Of a stretch of 5,067 nucleotides of DNA, positions 5,063-5,067 are shown in pieces. The notes under the pieces were generated by a model that was not told where the DNA came from, ran no database searches, and saw only the letters and a list, made by a program, of their open reading frames with translations. Source of the DNA: an uncultured Acetatifactor sp. Lineage in GTDB: Bacteria; Bacillota; Clostridia; Lachnospirales; Lachnospiraceae. The translations under genes were made by a program, and so were the position numbers. The stretch is taken from NCBI GenBank assembly GCA_910589655.1, contig CAJUTJ010000122.1, positions 1 through 5,067 of the forward strand. The letters are read 5' to 3'. Every line of letters begins with the position of its first letter. Within the stretch, counting starts at the first letter, position 1.

Positions 5063-5067
5063 AAAAC

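Overview
The window looks like a chromosomal segment from a Gram-positive, low-to-mid-GC anaerobe of the Clostridia, most likely a Lachnospiraceae- or Clostridium-like spore former. This is inferred from strong AGGAGG-type ribosome binding sites, GTG starts, a sporulation-type D-Ala-D-Ala carboxypeptidase with a stalk-like N-terminus, and a BclA-like collagen protein next to a family 2 glycosyltransferase. No rRNA or other taxonomic marker is present.

All five supported genes lie on the minus strand, so transcription runs right to left. From the right edge: (1) an AT-rich upstream region (4905-5067) with a long imperfect inverted repeat and perhaps the first codons of a divergent plus-strand gene; (2) a 323-residue collagen-like protein with 30 perfect Gly-X-Y triplets, many cysteines and a BclA-like globular C-terminal region; (3) 22 bases downstream, a 117-residue family 2 glycosyltransferase that stops just after its DxD motif and is probably a 3'-truncated remnant; (4) an AT-rich gap with a good -10 box and a dyad; (5) a 244-residue membrane-anchored extracytoplasmic protein of unknown function; (6) a 488-residue secreted D,D-carboxypeptidase; (7) a structured 145-base gap; (8) a 303-residue cytosolic Ser/Thr protein kinase starting at GTG; (9) at the left edge, a good extended -10 promoter reading out of the window, with a 14-base palindrome across its -35 region.

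Two modules can be read. The right-hand one (collagen-like protein plus glycosyltransferase) resembles the clostridial and Bacillus arrangement in which a spore-surface or exosporium collagen glycoprotein is decorated by an adjacent glycosyltransferase; here the transferase appears broken. The left-hand one (anchored protein, D,D-carboxypeptidase, kinase) looks like a cell-wall-remodelling set with a possible signalling kinase. No CRISPR array, tRNA, rRNA, complete insertion sequence or obvious defence system is visible. No stretch longer than about 165 bases lacks a gene.
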